A stretch of DNA of 64,000 nt from Reyranella sp. CPCC 100927 (lineage in GTDB: Bacteria; Pseudomonadota; Alphaproteobacteria; Reyranellales; Reyranellaceae): NCBI RefSeq assembly GCF_007859315.1, contig NZ_VOHA01000003.1:310001-374000 (forward strand). Direction: 5' to 3'. Shown in pieces: positions 52,939-63,936 of this stretch (the stretch's first letter is position 1; each line of letters opens with the position of its first letter). The translations under genes and the position numbers were made by a program. The notes under the pieces were generated by a model. That model saw nothing but the letters and a program-made list of their open reading frames with translations, was not told the DNA's origin and searched no databases.

Positions 52939-53601
52939 ATGCGATATCAGCTGATGACCGCCGCCATATTGGCGGTTCTGACAAGTGGCTGCGCGCAGCC
53001 GCAGGAGATCGTGCGCGTCAACGAGATCGAGCGGGTCGGGGATGTCCGCCAGGTTGCGGCAGAGCCGGCCGCGCAGACACGCACGATCGCCTATCAGTTG
53101 CCGGGCGGCAGGTCCGGTGGCCCGGCGCCGCGCGTGACGGTGCTGCGCGGCCCGTCCTGCCGGATCGGCAGCCAGGGCGTGGCGAGGACCGCGGCGTTCG
53201 CGGTGACGGACCAGGACTATGCCAACGTGTTTCAGGACGAACTTCGGCGCGTCGGCTATCAGGCGCTGGACGCCGTCACTGCGGGTGCCCGCGACGTGCG
53301 GGCCGAGTTCGTCATCGCCGCGACGATGGCCAGCGTTCGGATGAACGTCTGCCTGCCGGCAGCAGACCTTGGCGACGTCTATGGCGGCAAGGGCGAGGCG
53401 AGCATGACGGTTCGGTTTGAGGTCCATGCCTCGGCGCGCCGGAGCATGGTTTACGCCACGACGCAGGCGGGCTACGCCAAACTGGACGACGTGACCGACG
53501 CTGCCGCGCGCGAGTTGCTGCGTGCGGCGTTTGCGCGGGCCGTCCACGGCCTGTTGGCAGACGAAGGCTTCAGGGCGCTGCTGCGAACGCCGGCGCGATG
53601 A
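52939..53601 (+). CDS. Putative lipoprotein
   Basis: 220 residues. The signal ends in the lipobox LTSGC. The mature part has an unassigned compact region (QDYANVFQDELRRVGYQAL and the conserved-looking ATTQAGYAKL). GGGGAGG precedes the ATG. Possible role in cell-envelope assembly; function unknown. Its stop codon lies in a palindromic repeat element. Confidence 0.7.
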   Translation: MRYQLMTAAILAVLTSGCAQPQEIVRVNEIERVGDVRQVAAEPAAQTRTIAYQLPGGRSGGPAPRVTVLRGPSCRIGSQGVARTAAFAVTDQDYANVFQDELRRVGYQALDAVTAGARDVRAEFVIAATMASVRMNVCLPAADLGDVYGGKGEASMTVRFEVHASARRSMVYATTQAGYAKLDDVTDAAARELLRAAFARAVHGLLADEGFRALLRTPAR

Positions 53602-53761
53602 TTTGGCTGGAGCTGTTGCGTTCGAATGAACGCACACGGTTGCTCGATCTCTGCTGTCATCCCGAGCGCAGCGAGGGATCTAGGCACCGTCCCTGGATCC
53701 CTCGCTGCGCTCGGGATGACCGCGTGATCGCATTCGAACGCAACAGCTCCGGCCAACTCAT
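53598..53761. repeat. Nested palindrome between convergent genes, family B
   Basis: Outer arms 53598-53628 and 53731-53761 (31 bp, two mismatches, 20 bp perfect) enclose a second perfect 25-bp inverted repeat (53656-53680 with 53696-53720) with the family B ends GTCATCCCGAGCG. The outer arms include the TGA stops of both convergent neighbours, so the element makes up the whole gap and both gene ends. Confidence 0.85.
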
Positions 53762-54417
53762 CGGGCGCGGAGGGCTTCATTCAGCGTTTTCAGCAGTGAT
53801 GGTCCTGCCGTGCGCAGGTTCGTGGTGGCATTGTTGATGAAGGCCTGATGCGTCAGGCCGCGCAAGGCGCCGATGATGATGCTGGCCTGGTGATTGCAGT
53901 TGATGTCGCGGCGGACCTGGCCCAGCCGCTGCCCCTCGCGCAGATGCCCGACGAACGCTTGCCGGTAGCCTTCGCTGAGAGCGGCCATGTGCGGCCGCAG
54001 TTCCGGGATCACGCTCACGGCTTCGACGTAAAGACTGTGCAGCGCCATCGTGGCGACGGGGCTGCTGATGGCTCCGTCCAGATGGGCCGCCGCGCGCGCC
54101 AGGACGGCATCCAGGCCGCGCTTGCCCTCGAGGGCCGCCTGGACCCGGACGGCGAACCAGGCATCCATCGAGTCGACCAGCATCGTGAGCAGTCGGACCT
54201 TCGTACCGAATCGCTCGGCCGGCAATCCGCGGCTGTAACCGGCGGCGATGCCGATGTCGGCGAGACTCGTGCGGGCAGCGCCATCGCGAGCGATGAGTTT
54301 CATCGCAGCGTTGAGAATCCGGCCGTCGGATTCGGCGCGGCGCTCCGTCTGCGATCGCCGCGGCTGGCGTGGTTCGCGCGTCGCACCCCGGGCCGCAGCA
54401 ACCAGCGGCTCCACCAT
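53758..54417 (-). CDS. TetR-family transcriptional regulator
   Basis: 219 residues. The N-terminal helix-turn-helix is RILNAAMKLIARDGAARTSLADIGIAAGYSRGLPAERFG; the rest is a helical ligand domain. ATG 54417 follows GAGG. It is divergent from a TctC-type binding-protein gene; a perfect palindrome between them is the likely operator. Confidence 0.92.
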   Translation of the reverse strand: MVEPLVAAARGATREPRQPRRSQTERRAESDGRILNAAMKLIARDGAARTSLADIGIAAGYSRGLPAERFGTKVRLLTMLVDSMDAWFAVRVQAALEGKRGLDAVLARAAAHLDGAISSPVATMALHSLYVEAVSVIPELRPHMAALSEGYRQAFVGHLREGQRLGQVRRDINCNHQASIIIGALRGLTHQAFINNATTNLRTAGPSLLKTLNEALRAR

Positions 54418-54443
54418 GTCATACCTCGTACCCGAAAGTGACA

Positions 54444-54463
54444 CTTGCTGGTTTACCAGCAAG
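54444..54463. promoter_or_regulatory. Perfect TetR-type operator palindrome
   Basis: CTTGCTGGT (54444-54452) and ACCAGCAAG (54455-54463) are exact inverted halves around TT, between the TetR gene and the solute-binding gene. It overlaps the probable divergent promoters, so binding would repress both. Confidence 0.7.
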
Positions 54464-54498
54464 GATCTAATTCGGCCACAACAACCTGGGAGGAGAAG

Positions 54499-55485
54499 AT
54501 GGGCGGGCATGTCACCCGGCGTGACGTCGTTGCGGGCTCAGTCGCTGCCCTGGCGATGACGGCATGGGCACGGCCATCGGCCGGGCAGGGGCTGCCAGCG
54601 GGAACGTTGCGGATGCTGGTCGGTTTTCCAGCCGGCGGCGGATCGGATGTCATGGGACGAATGATCGCCGACAAGCTGCGACAGCGCACCGGCGCCAATA
54701 TCATTGTCGAGAACAAGGCTGGTGCCAGCGGCATGATCGCGGCGGAGCAGCTCAAGAACGCACCACCGGACGGCACCACCGTGATGTTCACGCCGAGCGC
54801 GACGCTGGTGGCGCGGCTGACGTCGGAGTCCGTGGCCTTCGATCCCGTGAAGGACTTCGCCACCACCGGGCTTGTCGGCACTGTTCAGACCGTCTTCGCG
54901 GTATCACCGACATTGGGTGTCAGCACGTTCGCGGAGTATCTCGATTGGCTCAAGCGTAACCCGGGACGGGCGAGCTTCGGCACGACGGCGATGGGGTCGT
55001 TCACGCATTTCGTCGGCGTGATGCTGGGCAATGCCGCGGGCGTAAAACTCGAGCCCGTGCCGTACCGTGGGGCGGCACCACTGGTCGCCGATCTCAGCGG
55101 TGGCCACATCGCTGCGGGCTGCGGCGGACTGACGGACTTCCTGGAGCACCACCGCGCGGGCAAGCTGCGCATCGTCGTCTCGGCGGGCGGTCAGCGCCCG
55201 CAGGCGGCACCGGACATCCCGACGGCGCGCGACGTCGGCTACAAGGATATTCTGATCGAGGGCTGGTACACGTTCTTCGTGCCGGCGAAGACGCCCAAGC
55301 CGATCGTCGATGCCTGGAACCGCGAGCTGAGCGCCACCGTCAACGACCCCGCGGTCCGTGATCGGCTGGTCACGCTGGGGCTCGATCCCCAGCCGGGTTC
55401 ACCGGAGGCCTTTGCGCCACGCATCGAGGCGGATCTCGGCCGCTGGAAGCAGATCATCGATGCCATCGGCTACAAGCCGACCTGA
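54499..55485 (+). CDS. Tripartite tricarboxylate transporter solute-binding protein (Bug/TctC)
   Basis: 328 residues. The signal region contains TRRDVVAGSV, a Tat-like twin arginine, and the mature protein begins LRMLVGFPAGGGSDVMGRMIADKL, the Bug-family opening; ASGMIAAEQLKNAPPDGTTVMF follows. No TctAB permeases are nearby, as is common. It probably feeds the downstream acyl-CoA genes. AGGAGAAG precedes the ATG. Confidence 0.92.
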   Translation: MGGHVTRRDVVAGSVAALAMTAWARPSAGQGLPAGTLRMLVGFPAGGGSDVMGRMIADKLRQRTGANIIVENKAGASGMIAAEQLKNAPPDGTTVMFTPSATLVARLTSESVAFDPVKDFATTGLVGTVQTVFAVSPTLGVSTFAEYLDWLKRNPGRASFGTTAMGSFTHFVGVMLGNAAGVKLEPVPYRGAAPLVADLSGGHIAAGCGGLTDFLEHHRAGKLRIVVSAGGQRPQAAPDIPTARDVGYKDILIEGWYTFFVPAKTPKPIVDAWNRELSATVNDPAVRDRLVTLGLDPQPGSPEAFAPRIEADLGRWKQIIDAIGYKPT

Positions 55486-55507
55486 GGCGTTCTGTCGGAG
55501 GGCAACC

Positions 55508-56332
55508 GTGACCGAGACCACTATTCTTACCGAGATCAGCGACGGCATCATGACCGTCACGTTGAACCGCCCGGCCAAGCTCAACGCCTATACGCAGCAG
55601 ATGGGACGTGAGCTGGTCGCGGCATTCCGTCAGGCCGACGCCGATGACGAGGTTCGCGTCGTCATCGTCACGGGCGCCGGCCGCGCCTTCTGCGCCGGTG
55701 CCGACATGACGGCCGACAGCGGCTTCTTCGCGAAGGATGGCGAGTCGTCCGATCCGTCGCCCGACGACCGTTTCGTCACCCGCATCTTCGAGTGCCTGAA
55801 GCCGGTGATCGCTGCCATCAACGGACCGGCGGTGGGCGTCGGCATCACCCTGGCGCTGCCGATGGACATCCGGATCGCGAGCGAAGGGACGCGCTTCGGC
55901 TTCGTCTTCACACGCCGCGGCCTGGTGCCCGAAGCCGGCAGCGCCTGGTTCCTGCCGCGTATCGTCGGCCTGTCACAGGCGCTGCGCTGGGTCTATGCCT
56001 GCGCCATGGTCAACGCCGACGAGGCGTTGAAGGCGGGCCTGATCTCGGAAGTGGTGCCGCCCGAGCAACTGCTGGCGCGCGCGACCGCGATTGCGCGCGA
56101 GATCGCCGACAACACCTCGCCCGTGGCCACCGCCTTGTCGCGCCAGTTGATGTGGCGCGCTTCGGCGGCCGACCACCCCGACGCGGCCCTGGCGGTCGAT
56201 GCGACGCTGAACCGGGCGCTGGCAACCTCCCCTGAGGCGAAGGAGGGGATCGCGGCCTTTCTCGAAAAGCGCAAGCCGAAGTTCCCGGGTCGACCCAGTC
56301 GGGATCTGCCGCCGCCATATCCCTGGTGGTAA
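55508..56332 (+). CDS. Enoyl-CoA hydratase/isomerase family protein
   Basis: 274 residues of the crotonase fold. [18 protein letters not shown], oxyanion-hole segments [10 protein letters not shown] and [13 protein letters not shown], and [19 protein letters not shown] (both catalytic acidic positions present as Glu/other). The GTG start follows GGAGG. Confidence 0.9.
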   Translation: MTETTILTEISDGIMTVTLNRPAKLNAYTQQMGRELVAAFRQADADDEVRVVIVTGAGRAFCAGADMTADSGFFAKDGESSDPSPDDRFVTRIFECLKPVIAAINGPAVGVGITLALPMDIRIASEGTRFGFVFTRRGLVPEAGSAWFLPRIVGLSQALRWVYACAMVNADEALKAGLISEVVPPEQLLARATAIAREIADNTSPVATALSRQLMWRASAADHPDAALAVDATLNRALATSPEAKEGIAAFLEKRKPKFPGRPSRDLPPPYPWW

Positions 56333-56352
56333 TCACAGGGGCGAGGATCGCT

Positions 56353-57411
56353 ATGGGGCAATACGCCAAGACTTTTCCTGTGGCGCCGCGGCATCGCTTC
56401 GATACCGCGGCGCTCGATCACTACCTGGCACGTCATCTCGAGGGCTACCGCGGCGAACTCGAGGTCCGGCAGTTCGACAGCGGCCAGTCCAACCCGACAT
56501 TCCTGTTGTCAGCGGCGATGGCGGGCGGCGATCGCCGCGAATTCGTGCTGCGCAAGAAGCCGCCCGGCAAGCTGCTGCACTCGGCGCACCAGGTCGATCG
56601 CGAGTACCGCGTGATCACGGCGCTGGCGGGAACCGGTGTTCCGGTGCCGACAACGCGTCTGTTGTGCACCGACGACAGCGTCATCGGCCAGATGTTCTAC
56701 GTCATGGACGGCGTCGAGGGGCGGATCTTTACCGACTCGACGCTGCCCGGCATGGATCCCAAGGACCGTACGGCCATCTTCGACTCGATGAACGACGCGC
56801 TGGCGCGTCTGCATGCGGTCGACTTCACTGCTGTCGGTTTGTCGGATTACGGCAAACATGGTCAGTACATCGCCCGGCAGCTGTCCCGCTGGAGCCGTCA
56901 GTACCAGGAAACCAAGACCGAAGAGATCGCCGCGATGGATCGCCTGATCCCGTGGCTGTCGGCCAACATCCCGCACGAGGATCCGACGTCGATCGTGCAC
57001 GGTGATTATCGGCTGGGAAACCTGATCGTGCATCCGACCGAGCCGCGCGTCGTGGCAGTGCTCGACTGGGAATTGAGCACGCTGGGCCATCCGCTGTGCG
57101 ATCTGGCCTACAACTGCATCGGCTACCACTTCGACACGCCGCCGCACGGTTTCGCGGGCGTCGATCCGGCCACCAGCGGCCATCCCACCGAGGCGGCGTA
57201 CGTGGCGGCCTACTGCGCCCGCACCGGGCGCAGCCATATCGAGCACTGGACCTTCTACCTGGCATTCTCCCTGTTCCGCCTGGCCGCGATTGCCCAGGGC
57301 GTCTACAAGCGCCATCTCGACGGCACCGCGGCGTCACCGGATGCCGTGCGCAGTCGTGACGCGGCGCGGCAGCGCGCCGACCTTGCCTGGAGTCTGGTTG
57401 CGGGTTCCTGA
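56353..57411 (+). CDS. Phosphotransferase (APH/ACAD10-like) family protein
   Basis: 352 residues, a kinase-like fold. Catalytic loop [16 protein letters not shown] and metal loop [17 protein letters not shown] match the ACAD10/11 aminoglycoside-phosphotransferase-like group that phosphorylates hydroxyacyl-CoA intermediates. Follows the enoyl-CoA hydratase by 20 bp, supporting a shared acyl-CoA pathway. Confidence 0.88.
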   Translation: MGQYAKTFPVAPRHRFDTAALDHYLARHLEGYRGELEVRQFDSGQSNPTFLLSAAMAGGDRREFVLRKKPPGKLLHSAHQVDREYRVITALAGTGVPVPTTRLLCTDDSVIGQMFYVMDGVEGRIFTDSTLPGMDPKDRTAIFDSMNDALARLHAVDFTAVGLSDYGKHGQYIARQLSRWSRQYQETKTEEIAAMDRLIPWLSANIPHEDPTSIVHGDYRLGNLIVHPTEPRVVAVLDWELSTLGHPLCDLAYNCIGYHFDTPPHGFAGVDPATSGHPTEAAYVAAYCARTGRSHIEHWTFYLAFSLFRLAAIAQGVYKRHLDGTAASPDAVRSRDAARQRADLAWSLVAGS

Positions 57412-57475
57412 GCGGGCTGGCCGGCAGCCGTTGGGGCGCGATAGTCTGCGCCTCAACGAAACGGTCGATGTGTTC

Positions 57476-58375
57476 ATGCCTCCAGCCCATATCGCGCTCG
57501 CGCTGCTCGTCGCCATCCTGTGGGGTTTCAACTTTGCAGCCATCCGGATCGGGCTGGAGTCGTTTCCACCGCTGCTGCTGACCGGACTGCGGTTTTTCCT
57601 GGCCGCCGTGCCGGTGCTGTGGCTGGCGCGGCCGGCCGTGCCGTGGACCCTGATGCTGGCGGTGGCGGGCAGCTGGTACGTGGCTCAGTTCGCGCTGCTG
57701 TTCACTGCCATGGCGGCAGGGCTGGCACCCGGCATCGCCGCCGTGCTCGACCACATGCAGGCGCCGTTCACCATCCTGTTTGCGCTCGCCATCGGCGAGC
57801 GGCCATCGCGCCAGCAGTTGACGGGCATGTTCGTGGCACTGTGCGGGCTGGGACTGGTCGGCCTGTCGATCGGCGGTGACGTCACGATCGCCGGGTTTGT
57901 GTTGGGTGTCGGTGCCGGCGCGAGCTGGGCATTGGGCAATGTGATCTACAAGCGGGTCGGTGCCGTCGATCTGGCGCCCATGATCGCCTGGCTCAGCCTG
58001 ATCGCCGGTGTGCCGTCGCTGATGCTGAGCATTGTCGTGGAGGGGCCGACGCCCGTCGTTGAGGCCTTCATCACCGCGACATGGGCGAGTTGGGCGGCCT
58101 TGGTCTATCTCGTGATCGCCGCCACCCTGGCGGCGTGGTGGATGTGGGGATACCTGCTGACGCGGCATCCGGCATCCGTCGTGGCGCCGTTCGCGTTGCT
58201 GATACCGGCCATCAGCGCGGTCGTCTCGTACTTTGCCTTCGGTGAACGGTTCGGGCCGTTGCGGCTCGCCGGCATGATGCTGATCGTCGCTGGGCTGGCT
58301 ATCGTTGCGCTTCCGCTGCACAATGTATGGAGGAGATGGTCAATGTGGCGCACGCGTGCCGGAGGAGAGTCGTGA
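57476..58375 (+). CDS. EamA/DMT-family exporter
   Basis: 299 residues with ten hydrophobic segments and two repeated EamA halves (ALALLVAILWGFNFAAIRIG; VLGVGAGASWALGNVIYKR). A small-molecule exporter of unknown specificity. Its stop overlaps the GTG of the next gene. Confidence 0.88.
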   Translation: MPPAHIALALLVAILWGFNFAAIRIGLESFPPLLLTGLRFFLAAVPVLWLARPAVPWTLMLAVAGSWYVAQFALLFTAMAAGLAPGIAAVLDHMQAPFTILFALAIGERPSRQQLTGMFVALCGLGLVGLSIGGDVTIAGFVLGVGAGASWALGNVIYKRVGAVDLAPMIAWLSLIAGVPSLMLSIVVEGPTPVVEAFITATWASWAALVYLVIAATLAAWWMWGYLLTRHPASVVAPFALLIPAISAVVSYFAFGERFGPLRLAGMMLIVAGLAIVALPLHNVWRRWSMWRTRAGGES

Positions 58376-59154
58376 TCAAGCTTACCCCCTCGAAAACAGT
58401 CATCATCGCCGGCGTTCTGAGCGTTCTCGGTGCCTGTGCCGAAACCTATGGCCCCGACATCGGGTCCTTTCCGGTGGCCACCATCAAGGCCGACATGACG
58501 ACGCTCAATCTCGTTCCGGCTGATTTCGATCGTATCCTCGCGCCCGTACCGGCCTTCTACCGCTGGGCACCGCAGGACGTGCCGGTGGCCCTGGTGATGG
58601 GCCCCGGCCTTGATCGTGCCTGCGCGCGCAAGACGTCGGCGCAGTTCGACCAGTCGCTGGCGGCGCTGTCACAGGACAGCGGGATTCGCTTCACGCGCGC
58701 GCCAGACCCGGCGCGCGCCAAGGTACTGATCGAGCTGGCAGCCGCGCCGATCGGCGAAAAGGCGTTTCGTGATGCTGCGCCGGCGGGCTTGACGGAGACA
58801 CTGAAGAACCCGCCGACGGAAGGCGCCAAGCGCTGGGAGGCGTGGCAGCTCTCGGACACCAACAAGAAGACCGTCGAGCGTGCCTACATCTTCGATGGCC
58901 GGCACTTCACGGAGAACAGCAACCGCAATCCGCGCCTGAACGCCTGCAAGCCGTTCGATTTTCCGCAGTTCCTGCGCTACGCGTCATGGAAGCTGGAGAT
59001 TGCACCCCTGAACTGGGGCTTGGAGAAGCAGTACGACGAGGCCCAGCTGACGACCTATGACCGCATGCTGCTGCGCATCGTCAATGCGCCGCCGGTCAGC
59101 CCCGGCATGTCCGGTCGTGAAGTCGCCTCCCGCCTGAAGCGCGCGCTGCAGTGA
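58372..59154 (+). CDS. Putative lipoprotein of unknown function
   Basis: 260 residues: signal with the lipobox VLGAC, then an unassigned alpha/beta domain. The GTG start sits within the EamA stop (GTGA) with GGAGGAG upstream, so the two are coupled. No known family recognised. Confidence 0.65.
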   Translation: MIKLTPSKTVIIAGVLSVLGACAETYGPDIGSFPVATIKADMTTLNLVPADFDRILAPVPAFYRWAPQDVPVALVMGPGLDRACARKTSAQFDQSLAALSQDSGIRFTRAPDPARAKVLIELAAAPIGEKAFRDAAPAGLTETLKNPPTEGAKRWEAWQLSDTNKKTVERAYIFDGRHFTENSNRNPRLNACKPFDFPQFLRYASWKLEIAPLNWGLEKQYDEAQLTTYDRMLLRIVNAPPVSPGMSGREVASRLKRALQ

Positions 59155-59161
59155 GCCCGGT

Positions 59162-61027
59162 CTAGCGGCGGCGAAGCCAGCGTTTGCTGGCCTCGTCGCC
59201 CTGGATCCTCTCGATCGAGGCCGCGCGTCGGTCGAGTGTGGCTTTGATATCGGCAGCGAGGCGGCGTTCGCTGGCGGCGGCATAGGAATCGGCCGCCGCC
59301 AGGACCAGCTTGCCGCGTGCCGTGGGCCGTTCCGCCGGTACGACACCATCCAGCGTGATCTCGCGGTCGGGGATTGCCGTGCGGCTGACGCCGGGCGCGC
59401 GGTCATACGGCAACTGGCGCAGCGCGTGGTCCACCAGTTCGATCACGTCGCCGAACCGGTGGCCGTACCAGTTCCACTCGTCCTCGGTGAGATCGAGATC
59501 GAAGTAGGGCACGGGCACATTGCTGTCGATGTGCAGCACGGCCGGGCGTGACTCAAGCGGGGCGCGTCCGGCGTCATAGGCCGAGATCGGAATCGCAAAC
59601 ACCCACTTCATCTCTGGCCACCGCAGCTGACGGCGGTGCCGGTTTTCATCGCCGTCCAGCCAGCGGTCGGTACCGTCGTCCGCCTGGACGGCGAACACGC
59701 GCGCCATCTGCGATACATACACGTCGCCGGCCTGTGAGCCTGCAATCGGCAACACGAGGTCGTTGTCGGGGTAGCCGTCCATCCCGTAGCCGTAACGGAT
59801 GCGCAGCGAGCCGACGTTGCCGGCCTCCTGGAAGGCGATGTTCACGCGGATGATGCGCTGCGCGGCCGGGATGGGGCAGTCGCCGACGCGCGGGCTGTGC
59901 GCGAGCAGCGTATGGACACCATCGTGGATGTCCTTGCAGGCCTGGCGATAGTGCCGCGGCAAATCGATCAGGCGGAAGTCGATCTCAGCGTCGGTGAAGG
60001 CCTGGGCGTTGCGTATGGCGCGCACGACGCGGGCCCGCGACATGTCGAAGTCGAGCAGACCGACCGTCGTTTGCAAGGGGAAGCCCTGCAGGTGCTGCGT
60101 GCCGCGTCGCTCCAGGACGGTTGCACCGAACAGTGCCGACCGCGCGATACCCGCCATCAGGGACGATGCTCCGTTGCCGCCGGCTTCCCCGACGCTGCGT
60201 GGGTCGGCGATCTCGAAAGCGATCGTGGCGGCATCGGGGAACAGCGCGCGCTCCTCGTCGAACGTCCAGGCCGGCAGGTTGCTGACCAAGGCACCATCGA
60301 CATGACGCTGGCCGTCGATGCGGCGCGGTTTGAACAGCATCGGCACGGCCATCGACGCCGTCACGGCATCGGCGACCGCCATGTCAGGCGTCGTCTTGTC
60401 CGAGAACAGGCGCAGCGTGCCGCGATCGACGTTGGTTGCCACGATCCGCAGCGGGAGGCCGCGGCGGCGGAGGTCGCGGAAGGTGACCGGCTGTCCCGGC
60501 GCATTGAGCATGCCCAGGCGCAGCCGCAGAGCCTGGTCGAGCTTGTCGCGCAGACGATCGAGCGAGGCGAGGCCTGAGAGCAGCCGGTACGCCAGCAACA
60601 GCAGCAGCAGGATTTCGATGACGGCCGCTGCGATGCCGCACGGCAGGCAGACGCGCGCCCAGTAGCCGGCGCCCATGAAACCACCCACGATCAGCGTGAT
60701 GGCGATGACGGCGGCCCAACGTCCTGCCGTCAACAGCGGTCGTGCCAGCAGCGTCAGTGCCGCCAGGTCGCGTCTCCGGAACAAATCACGCGCCGTCCGC
60801 AGCCCGATGCTGCGCAGCAGGGGACTGGTTCCGGCCATCTCTCCTTCAGTGCTGAAGAGGTCGTCGGACCGATAGCCGGCCGCGACCAAGGCGGCGATCA
60901 TGGCGCCGGCCGATGTGCCCGCGACACCCTTGATGTTGACGCCCTTGCGTTCCAGGGCGCGCAGGGCGCCGATATGGGCGATGCATCGAGCACCACCGCC
61001 CTCGAAGATCAGGAAGACGTCCTTCAT
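59162..61027 (-). CDS. Large patatin-like phospholipase with inserted membrane helices
   Basis: 621 residues. FEGGGARCIAHIGAL supplies the oxyanion loop, Ser39 in GTSAG is the nucleophile and HVDGALVSNLPAW has the Asp. Unlike typical patatins, two hydrophobic segments (~102-125 and ~130-150, e.g. AAVIEILLLLLLAYRLL) interrupt the catalytic domain, and a ~300-residue C-terminal region is unassigned. Confidence 0.85.
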   Translation of the reverse strand: MKDVFLIFEGGGARCIAHIGALRALERKGVNIKGVAGTSAGAMIAALVAAGYRSDDLFSTEGEMAGTSPLLRSIGLRTARDLFRRRDLAALTLLARPLLTAGRWAAVIAITLIVGGFMGAGYWARVCLPCGIAAAVIEILLLLLLAYRLLSGLASLDRLRDKLDQALRLRLGMLNAPGQPVTFRDLRRRGLPLRIVATNVDRGTLRLFSDKTTPDMAVADAVTASMAVPMLFKPRRIDGQRHVDGALVSNLPAWTFDEERALFPDAATIAFEIADPRSVGEAGGNGASSLMAGIARSALFGATVLERRGTQHLQGFPLQTTVGLLDFDMSRARVVRAIRNAQAFTDAEIDFRLIDLPRHYRQACKDIHDGVHTLLAHSPRVGDCPIPAAQRIIRVNIAFQEAGNVGSLRIRYGYGMDGYPDNDLVLPIAGSQAGDVYVSQMARVFAVQADDGTDRWLDGDENRHRRQLRWPEMKWVFAIPISAYDAGRAPLESRPAVLHIDSNVPVPYFDLDLTEDEWNWYGHRFGDVIELVDHALRQLPYDRAPGVSRTAIPDREITLDGVVPAERPTARGKLVLAAADSYAAASERRLAADIKATLDRRAASIERIQGDEASKRWLRRR

Positions 61028-61171
61028 GCCGGCGGTTCATCCGGCACGGGCGACGCCATGCCATGCCAGTTTGCCAATGATCTGCCGACCCCCATTCGTA
61101 TCCCCCAAGGATATTCGGGTGTCTTTTCAGGCGGCTGGCAAGTCTGCCGTCGGCTGGTCTGGGAAGTTGAC

Positions 61172-61189
61172 GTTTACGTAAAGGTAAAC
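61172..61189. promoter_or_regulatory. LiuR-like palindromic site before the acyl-CoA dehydrogenase operon
   Basis: GTTTACGTAAAGGTAAAC contains the perfect 10-bp palindrome TTTACGTAAA (61173-61182) and mirrored GTTTAC/GTAAAC halves. As I recall, such sequences resemble binding sites of the MerR-type regulator LiuR for branched-chain amino acid and fatty-acid genes. It lies ~135 bp before the acyl-CoA dehydrogenase start. Confidence 0.5.
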
Positions 61190-61324
61190 TAGGGTCGTTC
61201 TCAACGGTGCATGCTGGACGTCGGCTGCGGGGCAGACCATGGTGAGTGTCTTGGCCTGCGGTCGAGAGGGTTCCGCTGTGCTGCCGTTCTGGTGCCCAAG
61301 ATTAGCTGAGGGAGCGAAAATAAG

Positions 61325-62464
61325 GTGACCGCGCTCGCGAACCTGTACACCCCCGAGCACGCCATGTTCCGGGAGACCTGCCGTCGTTTCTTCGACAAGG
61401 AAGTGAAGCCGCACCACGCGCAGTGGGAAGAAGAGGGCGTCGTGCCGAAGGCGCTCTGGCGCAAGGCGGGTGCCCAGGGCCTTCTATGCATGGATGTCGC
61501 CGAGGAAGATGGTGGCGCGGGGGCTGACTGGCTGCACAACGTCATCCTGATCGAGGAGCAGGGTCGGGTGCTGGCGACCGGTCCGGGCTTCTCGCTGCAC
61601 AACGACATCACGTCGCCCTACATCCGCAACTACGGCACCGACGAACAGAAGAAGCGCTGGCTGCCCAAAATGGTCAGCGGCGAGATGATCACCGCGATCG
61701 CCATGACCGAACCGGGGACGGGCTCGGATCTGCAGAGCGTGCGCACCTCGGCGCGCCTGGATGGCAACGAGTATGTGATCAACGGTGCCAAGACATTCAT
61801 CACCAATGGCCAGAACGCCGACCTGATCATCGTCGTCTGCAAGACCGACCCTGCCGCTGGCGCCAAGGGCACGTCGCTGATCTGCGTCGAGGCCGATCGG
61901 GCGGGTTTCAAGCGCGGCCGCAATCTCGAGAAGATCGGGCTGAAGGCTCAGGACACATCAGAGCTGTTCTTCGACAACGTCCGGGTGCCGCCGCAGAACC
62001 TGCTGGGTACCGAGGGCATGGGCTTCATCCAGCTCATGCAGCAATTGCCGCAGGAGCGGCTGGTGATCGCCGTCCAGGCGATCGCCGCCATCGAGGCGGC
62101 GCTGGAGCACACCATCGCCTACGTGAAGGAGCGCAAGGCGTTCGGCAAGCCGATCATCGATTTCCAGAACACGCGCTTCAAGCTGGCCGAGCTGAAGACC
62201 AAGGCGACCGTGGCGCGCATTTTTGTCGACGAGTGCGTGGCCAAGCATCTGCGCGGGGAGCTGGATGTCGCCGGCGCCGCGATGGCCAAGTACTGGATGA
62301 CCGATCTGCAATGCGAAGTCGTCGACGAGTGCCTGCAGCTGCACGGCGGGTACGGCTACATGTGGGAGTTCCCGATCGCGCGGCTCTATGCCGACGCCCG
62401 GGTGCAGAAGATCTACGGCGGCACCAACGAGATCATGAAAGAACTGATCGGCCGCACTTTGTGA
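61325..62464 (+). CDS. Acyl-CoA dehydrogenase
   Basis: 379 residues. FAD-dependent desaturation of acyl-CoA. AMTEPGTGSDLQSVRTSA and GGYGYMWEFPIARLYADARVQKIYGGTNEIM are the family signatures. The GTG start at 61325 is preceded by GAGGGAG. First gene of a beta-oxidation-type operon with a thiolase and a FadJ-like gene. Confidence 0.95.
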   Translation: MTALANLYTPEHAMFRETCRRFFDKEVKPHHAQWEEEGVVPKALWRKAGAQGLLCMDVAEEDGGAGADWLHNVILIEEQGRVLATGPGFSLHNDITSPYIRNYGTDEQKKRWLPKMVSGEMITAIAMTEPGTGSDLQSVRTSARLDGNEYVINGAKTFITNGQNADLIIVVCKTDPAAGAKGTSLICVEADRAGFKRGRNLEKIGLKAQDTSELFFDNVRVPPQNLLGTEGMGFIQLMQQLPQERLVIAVQAIAAIEAALEHTIAYVKERKAFGKPIIDFQNTRFKLAELKTKATVARIFVDECVAKHLRGELDVAGAAMAKYWMTDLQCEVVDECLQLHGGYGYMWEFPIARLYADARVQKIYGGTNEIMKELIGRTL

Positions 62465-62551
62465 GTTGCACGGCACACGACGCGTGTGCACCCGCGTAGT
62501 CAAGAGCATGACCGGGCGCGAGCCCGGGCCCCGGATGGGAAGGAGCCAATC

Positions 62552-63763
<1,212 letters not shown>

Positions 63764-63768
63764 GGTCT

Positions 63769-63912
63769 TCACCTCTCCCGCAAGCGGGAGAGGTCGGCGC
63801 GCGTAAGCGCGACGGGTGAGGGCTTTACGCACGGCACCGCGTCTGTGGTCCCTCACCCTCCCATCGCGCTGGCGCGCGACGGGCCCCTCCCTCTCCCGCT
63901 TGCGGGAGAGGG
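63769..63912. repeat. Inverted-repeat element before the FadJ-like gene, family C-like
   Basis: Terminal hairpins CCTCTCCCGCAAGCGGG.. (63772-63793) and its mirrored version (63890-63911), with additional mirrored inner segments (GGGTGAGGGC / CCCTCACCCTC). It fills the space between thiolase and the next gene. Confidence 0.7.
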
Positions 63913-63936
63913 GACAAGAATTCGGAGGCTAATCAC

